Source: Campylorhamphus procurvoides (Eukaryota > Chordata > Aves > Passeriformes > Dendrocolaptidae). From it: a stretch of 64,000 nucleotides of DNA. The notes under the pieces are model-generated. The model was given only the letters and a program-made list of their open reading frames with translations, ran no database searches and had not been told where the DNA came from. Where the stretch lies: assembly GCA_013396655.1 (NCBI GenBank), contig WBMV01001912.1, positions 434,001 to 498,000 on the forward strand, in the 5' to 3' direction. This document shows positions 23,975 through 36,006 of this stretch, piece by piece. The position numbers and the translations under genes were made by a program. The first letter of the stretch is position 1, and the number at the start of each line of letters is the position of its first letter.

Positions 23975-26905
23975 CATTACTATTGCATTTCTAGGAACAA
24001 GCCAGAATGATTCTTTTGCATTTTGACACCATCAAATCATTTCTGCTTCCTCTTTGAGACAGGTTTACTGACAAATGACTTTCAAAATAGCTGACAGTGG
24101 CACAAGAATGGCAGCAAAATTAAATAAGCCTATCAACCCCATATAACCAAAGTTATCCTGCTCTGATGTTGACCACATCACTGTTGGCAAAATTAAGGCA
24201 ACCAAGTTAAATCTCTGTATCCATTTTATACTTGTTTTCTTGCTGAAAATGTCTGCTAAGATACCAGCTAATAAGTATACTGAATTTTACCATAAAGATG
24301 TCTTTTTTCTAGAGGGTGTATTAAGATAATAGAAAGGCTATTTTTTACTTGATGGAGATACATGGAAAGTTGAGGGGGTTTTGCCTAGAGAAATAGATTA
24401 GAATAAACCAATATTATAATAGGTAAAACTATTATAATGAATTACAAAATGTCAATACTTTATACAATTCAACACCAGAAGGGACAGTGAAATGCCTTAT
24501 TTAAAAGGAGTATATAGTGATACGTACATAATGTACTAGCAGAGAATGTTGACCTATATTTAAAATCTGCACATCCAGTTTCTAGAAATTTAGAAACCCA
24601 AGTGAAGTAGTAAGTTTTCAAATGATTGTATAGATGCAAAATTCTAGATCATTAGAGTAAAGAGATATGAGAAACCTACAGAGCTTTTCATCCTACTCTA
24701 GAATAATTCAAACAAATGCAATTAATTTAATACATGATATTAGAAGATCACTAAAAATAAAGGCTACTCTTTTCAGAAAAAACAATTACAAAAATATGTA
24801 ACCAAGCAATTAATTCTAATGGGTTGCTATGCACTGAAATGCACTGAAATAAAATGAAAGAGAGATGGGGAAAAGGTATCATGTACTTAGAGCAGTTATG
24901 GGTAGTGGGACTGGTTTATACCACATGGAAGCAAATTACTATTATGGGAATTTTTTTTTGTCTCATAAGAAATCTACTCCAAGTGTATTTTTTTTTTCTA
25001 GTACATTTCCTGAAGGAAAAAAACTAGTGAAACTCAGCATTGAATTACTACCACCCTCTCGCTTCATTTGCTGACTTTCCATACTCAGCACTTTACCACA
25101 ACATAATGCCTGTGTACATTACAGGAATTTTAAAAATGAACAGGTATTAACAAATTCACTCAAGAATCGTAGTCTAATGAAAAGCAAGAGTGCTCGAGAG
25201 TCAATGTAAAATGACTAACATTAGCAGCCAGATTCAAATCCCTCTGATACCAAAGCAAAGGTCAGTCTTTTTAAGCCTTGCTTTTATCTCTTTAAACCTT
25301 GAAGTATAGATGTCTCATAATATTAGACTGGACACATAAGATTTCAATCCACTTAGCAAAATTCAAGAGATATATTTTAATAAATAAATTAACAGCACAA
25401 AAAATCGCCCTGTTAAGATTCTATGTATATAAGTTTTAAAAAATATTTATAGAAACAGCTGAAGACTGGACTTTTAGAGACAGAGGAGTCATTCAAAGAA
25501 CCAAAGAGCCTCTAAACTTGTCCCATTGAAAGTTAAAGTCTGAGTGACAACTGAGTAAGACAACAACCAAGAAAAACCAGTCCATCATCTCTTACAGACA
25601 CTTCAGGGAGGGCTACAGAGCTGTCTTCTCAGACTCAGGAAGATTTGTTTGTTGTTCTCTGCTCTCATTCTAAGGTAGCAGGAAGGATACCAGCAAACCC
25701 TCCTCTAAAATCATATATGCAAAACTACTGAGACATCATGGCACAGTAAAGGTTTCTCTTTCAAATGCTGTGGCATAGCTCCAGTAATCCTTCATATCAG
25801 ATGCATCTAAGCAAACAAGATAGTTCCTTCCATTAAGCCAATGGGCACAGATTCCAACTATATATGAACAGAGACTGTGATGCAACTGGTATGTCATTAT
25901 GTATCCCTTTCCTAAGCCAGTATGAATTCTTTATTGTTAAGTAGGACAGACTGGGATTTGAAAATCCAGTTGATTATAAAGTCAAAATTCCACATTACGG
26001 AAGTCAAACATGCTCTATACAAAAGGAGATTCCATGGTCTGCTAATAACTAAACATGAATCCACTGAACTTTTCATCATGTAAGGAAGTCTGACAACATT
26101 TCTGAAGCTCATTAAACTGAAACTCCTACAGAGAACAACCTATGGGTATGGTGGCTAAACTGTACAGATTTTAACTGTAGATCTTCCTGAACTGTCCAAA
26201 ATTAATCACTAAACACTCTTACTGTCTAAAAAAACCACACAAAACAAACCAACAAAAATCACAACCATAAATAAGCAAACAAAACACAAAAGCTGAAATA
26301 CAAACAAAACAAAGCCACTGTAGCCTCAGCAGATCAGCTAGTTTCCTTTGTCTTCCCTGTATGAATCATGCATCCTCACACAATAATGGATGCACTTAGA
26401 GCTGCTGGTGTGAGGGCATGTTGTTAACTATTGCCAATTATCTTCATGTCCACTAGAAGGAATGGGAGTTGAAAGCAGCTGACAGTGCAAAAGACTGAAA
26501 CTTTAAATTAGGCATAAATTGCGATGTCGTAGACAGATACTGCAGTCCTAACAGTCTTAATAAATACTGGCATGTATTGAAGTGCATGCTACTCACTGCC
26601 TTACACAACGCAAACAAGCCTGGCACTCCCTGGTTGTCATGGCAATCACAGGATGCTCCCATTTTAAATTCTGCTGCAGTGCTGAGGCATCATTTCTACT
26701 GAACAAATGCACATGTTTATTACCGAAGAATTCTACTACTACATCGTCACATTGCAAGGTCACAAAAATAAAGAAATTTACAACACACAAAAATTCTGTT
26801 CAAATTTCAAGTGTCTGCCTTACAGACACTAGCAGAGACACAAAGTCCTGTGAATATAAAAAGTTCCAACAACAGTCTAGGTGGAAAAAACACACATACC
26901 ACTCC

Positions 26906-26921
26906 TTTTTTTTTTTTTTTT
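26906..26921 (+). repeat. T16 homopolymer
   Basis: Sixteen consecutive T. It could be the tail of a minus-strand retrotransposed sequence, but no parent sequence is recognisable beside it. Confidence 0.7.
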
Positions 26922-27116
26922 GGTAAGGAAAAGAATTTTCAGTTAATACTTAAGATTTTATGAACTTCAATGTTCTAGTCTAACATTCTTGCACTCTTAG
27001 AAAAAAAACTCCAGGATAATTTACAAAATAAATTGCAGTTATTAAAATAGGTATTATACAAAACGCCTATATGTTTATTCTCTAAGACCCATGAAGCCTA
27101 GATATGTTATAGACAT

Positions 27117-27165
27117 AATATATCACATATGATATCACATATCACATAACATTGTCACATATTCT
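27117..27165 (+). repeat. short tandem tract of ATATCACAT type
   Basis: Several overlapping copies of ATATCACATAT-like units occur in under 50 bases. This is a simple repeat. Confidence 0.6.
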
Positions 27166-30100
27166 GTGGTCATGAATTGCTGTGCCTCTGGGTGGTCTGA
27201 TGTAAAGGTTGAGCAGCAAGCATAATATAATCTTACCATGGCAAAAAGAGAGAACTGTGATCAGTGTACACCTTCTTGCTATTAATTTGTCAGCCATCTC
27301 AGAATTTAAATGGTTATCTATAGCAAGTTCAGGCCATGAAAAACATGCTCTCCGCTAGAAGTATTCCTAAAGTGTCATCCAGTGTTATTTCTCGGCTTAC
27401 ATAACTATAAAAGGAGGATTTTGCTTCTGCTACTGAGGATTAAAACCTGCCTTGGTCTTTCAGACTGAAATACAAATATATGTGAGGACATGACTATAGC
27501 TGTATCAGGGCTTTGGTTACTCCAATGAATAGACTGTAAGAAGTAACTTGAATACAACCTTGGAAACAAAAGCGCTGCAACTATTTTAAGTCCTCCTCAT
27601 CACTCTTTTCCCCCAACATTAACATATTTAGAATTTCAGCTCATGTACTAAATGCGTATAATATTTATTTACTAACTGTTCTCAATCTATTCCTCCACTC
27701 TAGTCAGATTTTAATCCCCCAAAACAAGATAATTGATCTCAAAACTTCAAACATTACTAATTTTTACTGATTTGATGTTTTACCTTCCCTGTAACTTTCA
27801 GAATACCTCATGTGTTTGCTGCTTCTCTTGAGTTCCTGTGATGTCCCATGTTAGAAGCCACTTTATATTCTAACTCTTTGATGATATACCTCAGAGGACA
27901 AAATCTTCTTAAACCCCCTCACTGAAAAAATCTAACATTGATCTTTTATACAAAAAAACCCAGTACAATTAAAAAAAATAATAAAGAGACAAATTGTCTA
28001 ATTTTAATTACTTTCTTGGCACATGAAAAGAGTTAAATTTCTTACTCAGGACACCAGCCCAACAACAACAACTATAAATAAATAAATGCCTTCACATTGC
28101 TAATAGAACATGAAGCAAATGGTGCAAGTCCCAAAACAGTCCAACTTTCAGAAGTTTGTTGTCTCCAAACAGTCTCAAATCCCCCTTTCTTAAAAGCTGT
28201 TTTAAAATTAGTTCAGAAGCAGTTATACAGGGGTTTATACTCAAATGTTAAAAAGTTCTGGATTCAAATTCGTTCTTTATACAGATTTTAACTGAGGACA
28301 TATTCCATGCTCTTATCTAAGGGAAGATTTTTAACTTGCATGACATTAGTTAGGATGCAAATTTCTTTTACTCTGAGATTCATTTCAATGTAACAGAATT
28401 TTTGAACAGTACTCACTAAGCAGAGGCCTTCTCATTCCTTGTACTCTTCATTTGTACAACATTAGCTGAAAATTGTGACATAATCCAAAGACAACCATCT
28501 TTACAGGATCAATAATTCCAAGCAAGTTTTTTAAAAAGTTCAGTCTTACCTATCCCACTTCTAAATAGTCATAAATGTACAAGGGAAGGAAAAAATCTCC
28601 TGTGGAGGTGGCCACAACGCTCTATTACAAGTTCAAATATTGGATTTGTTGCTAATCCCTGCAACATACAAGGATTGCTCCAGCTCAATCAAATGCAATT
28701 TGAAGTGTCATTGAGACCTCTTTCCCCTCAGAGAATGACCAGATGCCAAGGCTCTGAAAACCAATCAGTCAAAGATTAAGTACAAAGATTCACCTTTTAC
28801 GTATACAAGGGGGGTGGAATGGATCCCAAGGATAACAACTCTATTCTTCCTTGCTGTCTTATTCCCAATACACTCACCCACACCAAAGCACTCTAGCCAT
28901 TTTTCAGGCAAGTTTTAAGAAAAACCTAGTTTTTGGAGTAGAAAAGTCTTACTTGTTTCTTCAATGTAGAAGACTGAAAGCAGTGTTGATAAATTTTCCA
29001 TTCTTATCACTGTGAGACTGAATAGTGAATATATAAGAAAAAAGAAGAATTCCTAGTAAACAATAGCTTAAATAAAAATGGAACCTTCTAATGTTCTCCA
29101 GCATTGCTTTTTGATGAATTATTATATGCCTATTCTACTATGTCACTGTTTATTATTAACAAACAAGCTAGAACCTGAAAAATGTATCCCAGTAATAATT
29201 GTATTCTGACACCAAAGAAGTATTTTCCCTGTCACATTCTAGAGCAAAACTAATAAGAGTCCTTCTATTGTCACTGCTCATGGAATAATTTCTATAAAAG
29301 AAATACTAAAAGGTTATTTTCTTCTATGACTGTAAATGTATTTGGTTAAGTATGCTCTAATTATTTTAAAAATGCTGCATACACATATGGTGGTCACAGT
29401 TTTTAACAGGGACAAAAACCTCCAAAACTTACTATGGTACACATGCATTGAATGTTGGCTGTTCACTAAAAAAGATGGTGTCCCGACTAATCTTAAACTT
29501 CAAGTCAAAACTTCCTGAATGCTTTTTGATATGTTAAGCAAAACGTTCACTGGTACAAAACTAACCTATCAAGTTTTGGCCCAATTGATCGCTGCCTTTA
29601 TTGAGCGATTTTAAGTGTAAATAACTCACTGGAAGGCTAAATAGAGGTTGCCTTTTTCTATGCATAAGAACAAAATACAAACAAGTTGAAAAGAGTGCAT
29701 TTCAGGGTACCTTCTGAATGATCCAGTAGTAATGCAAAGGACCAAAAAAAGGACATATATATGCAAATGAAAATGTTCCACTGAACTTCTCTTTCAATGT
29801 ATATATGGTTACAAGAGTTAGAAACCAGTTATCTAATTAGGTAATCACCAGTGCAGCAGTTTAGTTTAAGTTACCTTAATTTAGAGATGTTCTTTTTCAG
29901 CCTCTTAAATTTACATACTTTCAAGAACTTCCACAGGTAAAGCACATGATACTTGTTGAGGCTCTGCAAGTAGCAGCTTGCTAGCAAGATATCAAGAAAA
30001 AACCTTTTGCATGTACTTCAGACTACTTGAGAAACAGCATAAGGATTTCAAGAGTTGAATGTCAGAATACATATACAGTTTTTTTCCTGAGACAATAGGT

Positions 30101-30287
30101 ATTGCCAGGAATTTGTAGGTTTTATTCCTTTCTTTCCAAAAACCTTATCATCACACTAGGGTTTCTATAGCACCATTATTATCACATAATAGAGAGAAGG
30201 TATTCTCTGCTCCTTCAATCATTCCTCCATACATTCTTCTGTAAGATAGTGTGAAAGAAGCAGGTAAACTGTAGCTGTTCAGTTTAC

Positions 30288-30386
30288 CTTCAGCTTCTTT
30301 TTCAAAGGAAAAAAGTGTTTCTTTAAGTGTGCTAGTTACATGGTAGAAGTGTTTCACATCAACAATCCTGCTACGAACATGGGTCA
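30288..30386 (-). CDS. candidate internal exon, membrane-proximal segment
   Basis: A minus-strand block of 99 bases with an excellent acceptor (pyrimidine-rich, ending CATCTTCCACAG just above 30,386) and a usable donor (GAAG|GTAAAC just below 30,288). It enters and leaves at phase 1. The peptide starts THVRSRIVD and ends SFEKEAE, alternating polar and non-polar residues like a beta-rich ectodomain. It joins in phase to the candidate exon above (35,839-36,006, giving Leu at the junction) and to the membrane-helix exon below (13,988-14,118, giving Val). The family is not recognised. The open frame continues past the donor, so frame length alone adds little. Confidence 0.38.
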
Positions 30387-32561
30387 CTGTGGAAGATGTT
30401 AAGAGGAACAGAGTGAAACTGCTTTTAATTACACTGACTATTTGCCCTCAGAGCTACATAAAAACTTGACAGGCATGTTCACAGACAGAGAGTTAATCTG
30501 AAGTAAGCTTAAGACCTTACAATATCTCAATTTCTCAATTTAAATTCATCTGGCCGATCAGCAAAACCTTGCATGAGCCACCAAAAGGCTATCTAGGTCA
30601 TAAAGTTAGCCTGTGGCTGGTCAGTCTCACAGATCCCTTCTGCCTTTGGAACCTGTGCACACTTCCATCTTCATTGGCTAGCTATACCTCCTTAATACTA
30701 TTTCTACCTTCCTCACCTGCACTGCCTCTACTGTCCAGAAAAAGCAAAGAAATCTAAAAATGTATCCAAACCCCTTCCCAGAAGGTCTTGAAGCTGGAAA
30801 TCTTGATGTGAGCTGTGACGATAATCATAGCAAAGAGCTAAGTTTCATTATGCAGAATCCTGCACAGAATTTACAAGCCTCTTTGATCAACTACTACTGC
30901 TTCAGAGGAGATGTACACAAATTTCCTCTCACAAAGAAAGAAGTAATCATTCAAAACCTTCTTTTTCCCAGATGAAAGATTTCTTCCCTCGACTGTGTAT
31001 ACCTTCTCAAAATCAACAACACATGCCAAATAATACCACAAGGTCTCAACCACATAAAGTCACTTCACACCTGAAGAATTATCTTAATTTTTCCAACAGA
31101 AATAAATTAAGTAATCAATTTTCAAATGAGACTTAAGGATTAGGCACATATATAGTACATTAATGAGCATTAGTGTGCCCAAAATAAATATCTAAATATA
31201 GTGAAAATTACTACATGGAATCAATGGTACATTATATCCTATATAAGGAGCTAGTACTAATTCATTGCCCTATGTGTCCCCTTATAAATCCAAAATCTTT
31301 TTTCAAATTGTAGTTAGTGTGAATCTGTATGTCATTCAAGCCAAAGTCAGACAAAAACATCCATCAATTTATTCTTCTTACTCTTTTAAAACAATATTTA
31401 ACTATAAAATGATTATAAAAGGTAAAAAAAATTGCCAACATACATATTTAACTCTCCTTCATTCTTTTATGAAAAATCACTGTGAAGTAAAAAAACTATT
31501 TAAAATATTTGAATGATTTAACTGCTATAAAAAACCCAAACATCCTATACTTTGAAAGATCTGCATGTATACATATATAATTATTAAATAACAACTGATA
31601 CATTTTTCTATTACATATGTGCAATGACTGAATAATCCCACAAAATAATCAGATAGGTCAGTTTGGATAACATCACAACAAAAGTTGTAATATTCATAGG
31701 AAAAATAATCCCTAGAGTCATAAATATTTGAGGCATTCACAATGACTTTCATGTAAATAAGAAACAATGCAATATTTCTTAATTAAGTCATAAGACAATT
31801 AATGTCATAAAGTTTAAATATCATAGCAAACAGTAGTTATTTACAGATACCAAGACAACAATATTGAGATCCGTGCCTTGAAATTATAACAGCATGATTT
31901 TTTTCAGAATTAAGATTTGTAAGACATGAATACAATAAGCTACAAACAAAAAAAGTCCCAACAAAACAAACCAAACCAAACAAAAATAAATCATAAAAAA
32001 GTAGGTTCTGTAATTTCAAATACCAGACAGCTGATGAGACTAGATTTGGATGCTGTCAAAAAGAAACTACATTTCTCTTTGAAAATTGCTTCCATGCTAC
32101 ATGGTATGCTGCACAGTAATGGGCTGAATTGTAGGTGAGACTGCAAAGATACAGAAACAGCTTGAAGTTCTTCTTCTAACCACAGAAAATGTGATTATTA
32201 TTAAGGAAGCAAACAATAGAGTGGCAGAATTCAGTATTTCTCAGCATTAAGAGGTGTGTTGCACAGTATATAGCTATTGTTCAGAATATTTTGAACTACA
32301 AAGGGAAAATTTGAATATTTAATCATTTATAAAAATATAATTATTGTTTCAGTCACATTATTTTCCACCTATCTCAATAAAAAGAGAGAGAATATTTGAT
32401 TTGCAATTCTGCACTACATTCCTTAGTTAGAATTTATCTTAAAGTAAAACTGTCCTTAAGGAGCCCTTTTTGCTTCTACTTATGGTGACTTAAAAGAGAT
32501 ATGACTTCCAAAATCAGCAATGAATGAACTACTGACAAACATATCCTGCACAGATGGAAGT
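30387..32561. other. AT-rich non-coding stretch
   Basis: No gene or transposon recognised. An A-rich (AAAC)n tract lies near 31,946-31,998. Confidence 0.45.
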
Positions 32562-32996
32562 ATTGTAGCTTGCACAGAGCAAAGGCCTTTTCTGCCTCTC
32601 ACACCACCCCACCAAGTATGCTGGAGAAGCACAAGTTGAGAGGGAAAACGCTAACTGACCCATACTACGTGGTATCATGCTCAGTACACAAAGCTAGAGG
32701 AGAAGGAAGGGGTGTACCTTTAAAGTGATGGTGTTTGTCTTGCCAAGAAATCATTACCTGTGATGGTGCCCTGCTTTCCTGGAGATGGCTGAACACCTGC
32801 CCTACCATGGGAAACAGTGAATTAATTCCTCATTTTTCTTATGTGTGAGGTTTTTACTCTTCCTATTAAACTGTCTTTAGAAGTTAAAAAGCTTGTGGGT
32901 TGAGATACCTTCCAATTGTCTCCCTGATCCTTCTCCTCGGGTAGTGAGTGAACAGCTGCGTAGCACCTGTTTGCGATCTGGGGTTAAACCATGACA
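32562..32996 (+). mobile_element. avian solo LTR, 5'-truncated, with inner inversion
   Basis: I recognise this as a common neoavian LTR family. The order includes CAAAGGCCTTTTCTGCC, CACACCACCCCACCAA, GTGATGGTGTTTGTCTTGCC, CCTGGAGATGGCTGAACACC, TATTAAACTGTCTTT and a 3' end GGGGTTAAACCATGACA at 32,996. The family's 5' start (TGTGCTGG...) is not visible, so the copy is truncated or too decayed at about 32,562. TATTAAAC near 32,863 is the polyadenylation region. Between 32,878 and 32,907 the sequence matches the expected family order only as its reverse complement. No internal retroviral sequence is attached. Confidence 0.85.
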
Positions 32997-35838
32997 CCTG
33001 ATCAAGTGCCTCATTATCCCTTAAAGCTCCCAGATGATCTCAGTGTAGTATTTAGCCTGAGTTTGATAAGGCTGTTTTCCCCTGAAAGTCACACACAAAA
33101 TTTACACATATAAGATTTGAGAATAGGAAATGTAAATCCAATTTATATTTGAACCTAATAAGCTATGACACTATATTTTGGTAGATAATGTTTTTTTGCA
33201 TATTTGTAGTGCTACAAGAATAGGTCTTTTGTTTCCCTTTTTCACTAGCCCTGTGAATTCTCAACTAAAGCTTTTTTTAAACAAAAGATATGAGTTTGTT
33301 GGATCAACCACTTGTAACAGAAACAAACATAATGACAAACTGCATCATTCTTTATCATAACATGAGGAAAAGTATCATATCCTTTTGGGAACTATTCACT
33401 ATATTACAACACAAAAAAGGACAGGCTTATTGCAGTAAAATAATGGAATGTGTCATAATGTGGTTCATCCTTTATCCTAATAAAGATCCTTCTGAATTCT
33501 TTTGGGCTACAAAAATACTCATATGTTCAAAAACAAGTACCTCTGAACATACATCACACACGTTAATACCTAACAGCTCTACACTGTCTTCCATCCAAGG
33601 CCCTCATTACTGATGCCCATGTGAAACAGACAATTTTGTTATTTCCATTCCATTACTTGATGTATACACATCATCACACAATAGCTGAGTAATGGGGGAG
33701 AATCAAGAAGCCCTGACCATCAGTTGTGAAATCTAATCAAAATACATTCTTCCCTCAAAGCAGATAAACTTCAGGTATAGTATTATGGTAGTTTCTCACA
33801 TTCTGAATACATCAATTAACATTTTTTTTAATTTTAAAAATAAGTAATTATAGAAAAAAAGAAGAAAATGCAAGTGGAAAAGAACTTTTTACATTTCTGT
33901 GTTTTAATGCGTAAATTTAATTTTCAAGTTTCTTTCCAATTTTTTTTTCTTGAATGAAAGCAAAACTAATTTTTAGCTAATAACACTTCAGCTATTCAAA
34001 AGAACAAGCCCTCCACAGACATAACAATTTTTATTGTCAATGTAAAAGAACTAAACAACCAAACAAAAAGCAAATAAAAACCCCAATCACACACCAAAAC
34101 TTGTTAAATTACTCAAAGCTTTAATATTATGCTAATAAGTCTAAAGTCACATCGCAGTGAGAGAAGACCAGAAGTCTAATATATCTTTATAGTCACTCAT
34201 TTAAAATATCTAAGCTGATTTCATATCATTCTCTTGAAATATTTAACCTTATTTGTGAATTCCTGTTCAGAGACAATGTAAGGAATAGGAAGGAGAAAAA
34301 GCTGTTCCTACATTAGACTACCAAGCATAACACATGTTATTAATTAGAAGATGGATTTCTATTTTCTGATGTTTCAAAGACACTTTTTAAAAAAAAAATA
34401 AAAAAGGGACCACAAAACCTTATTTATAGAAAAGGTGAAAACATTTTCTTTTCATAGTAATTGCAATAATGTAAAGAATAACTGAAGGACAAAATAACTT
34501 TTAATAACCATCTTATGAAATGTCATTCACAAATGCCACTGCAGTCATCCTCAAATCACTACTGAGAGCCTTAACATGTTAAAATGTGCAACTTCACGAA
34601 AAGAAGGTATGTGTGTCCTTGATGCGGACTGCTTTACACAGTCCAGCACATTCACATTCACCCAAGTAAGATATATGTACTCTACAAATATTGACAATTT
34701 CCACATTATGGTATTTCTTAAGCAAGTTAGATACAATCACTTCTGTTTTCAGATGGAGATGGGGTTTCGTAAACATAAACTATTGAATTTTAAGGCATCT
34801 CATGTTTCTCCTTACTTGCAGGTTTTCAACTTGTTGAAAAGGCCTTTTAGAAATCTAAAAATTTTTTTTGGTGTTGCCTCTAGCTGCAAAACATCTTAAA
34901 AAGGTGCCTTATTGTTACAACTTCCCAATTCACATTTGTAGTTGGAAATATTAACTTTGTGTACTTTAGAGATAATAGATTTATGGCAACAAATGTGATT
35001 TCATGCACAAGATTCCCAGTTATATGTCATTATTGAATAAATATGGTTTAGTAATTGTCCCTTCTGTCTAAAATACTATGAGCTTTTTATGCTCTATACT
35101 AAGGAAAAGATTCTTCCCTTGGATTCTGGACTATATTATTTGTTGTTAAAACTTCACTTTTAAAAACAATCACAGTGCTTACCACATAGCTCTACACATA
35201 AATATTCAATTATGCCTCTAGAGTGGATACAAGTAAAAGTAAATCCTTTATAGACCTTTTGCTCTTCAGCTAAATCTTCCAGCTTTAGAACAGATTTATT
35301 TACTCCGTCTGTTTCTAGTCTTCACTTGAAAACAGTCAGGGAAAAAAAAAGTCACACAATGAAAACTTGATATGTTCAAACCTTTTTTCTCTATTCAAAG
35401 AATGCATACTTGACAGCATTAGTGAAACCTTTCAACACAAACAAGCAAACCCTCATCCATGTGCTGAATCAGTGGCTGTTAATGGCTTCCAAACCCATTA
35501 GAAGACATTATGATATTTTAATGCTGCAGAGCCTGAAGTAAGTCTTCCCTGAATTGATTTCACTGTATAATGTTGCACTTGACCTTTTGTGTCCTACCAT
35601 ATAAAAATTTTTATTCTATCACATTTTACAGAAAATTACTGTTCTTGTTTGCATTATTAGAACTGCACACTATTAAAATCCTTTTATAACTCAAGATTTT
35701 ATTCTTTATGGTCATTAGAAATACAGACATTCTTAATGCACATGTATACACATGCAAGTCATCATACTTCTCCCTTCTATTATAGTGACTTGGGGAACAC
35801 CCCCAAGAAGTAGAGATTTTTTCTTCATTAAAATTTAC
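32997..35838. other. AT-rich non-coding stretch
   Basis: No convincing gene or transposon. It contains an A-rich tract near 34,050-34,085. Some splice-like sites around 34,540-34,680 can be found on both strands but give no consistent exon. Confidence 0.45.
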
Positions 35839-36006
35839 AATGCACATCAAATTGTAGAAGTAGTATTTTTTTTTCAATTGAAATTTCACTATTATATCTT
35901 AGTTTTTCACGAGTTCCAAAAGCATGTGAAGTTATCAGTGTTGGAGTACTCCATCTATATAAATCAGGAAAGATCGGAAAAAAAACAGGTTCAAATTCTG
36001 TGTGAA
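35839..36006 (-). CDS. candidate internal exon, ectodomain segment
   Basis: A minus-strand frame of 168 bases. The acceptor is strong (ACCTGTTTCTTCCAG just above 36,006). The donor is weak but usable (ATT|GTAAAT just below 35,839). It enters and leaves at phase 1. The peptide begins HTEFEPVFFPIFPDLYRWST and ends KKILLLQFDVH, and the frame stops shortly after the donor. Joined to the exon at 30,386 it would continue VH-L-THVRSR in one frame, reading like one beta-strand-rich extracellular domain. Two CpGs are present. I do not recognise the protein. A codon-aware alignment to other birds would settle it. Confidence 0.35.

Larger units (their letters stand above)
23975..30287. other. long AT-rich non-coding stretch
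   Basis: No gene or transposon recognised in about 6.3 kb. Small features are a GCACTGAAAT tandem pair near 24,831-24,851, an A-rich tract near 26,228-26,310, a T16 run at 26,906-26,921, and an ATATCACAT-type tandem tract at 27,117-27,165. A somewhat GC-richer patch at 26,380-26,700 has open frames on both strands that I do not trust. Confidence 0.45.

Noticed and set aside
26582..26926. 114-codon plus-strand frame
   Set aside because: It ends in a T16 run, overlaps open frames on the other strand and has no convincing splice sites.
34540..34680. Splice-like sites on both strands (for example GAAG|GTATGTG and CCAA|GTAAGA on plus)
   Set aside because: They give short, mutually inconsistent exons in both directions with no supporting neighbours.
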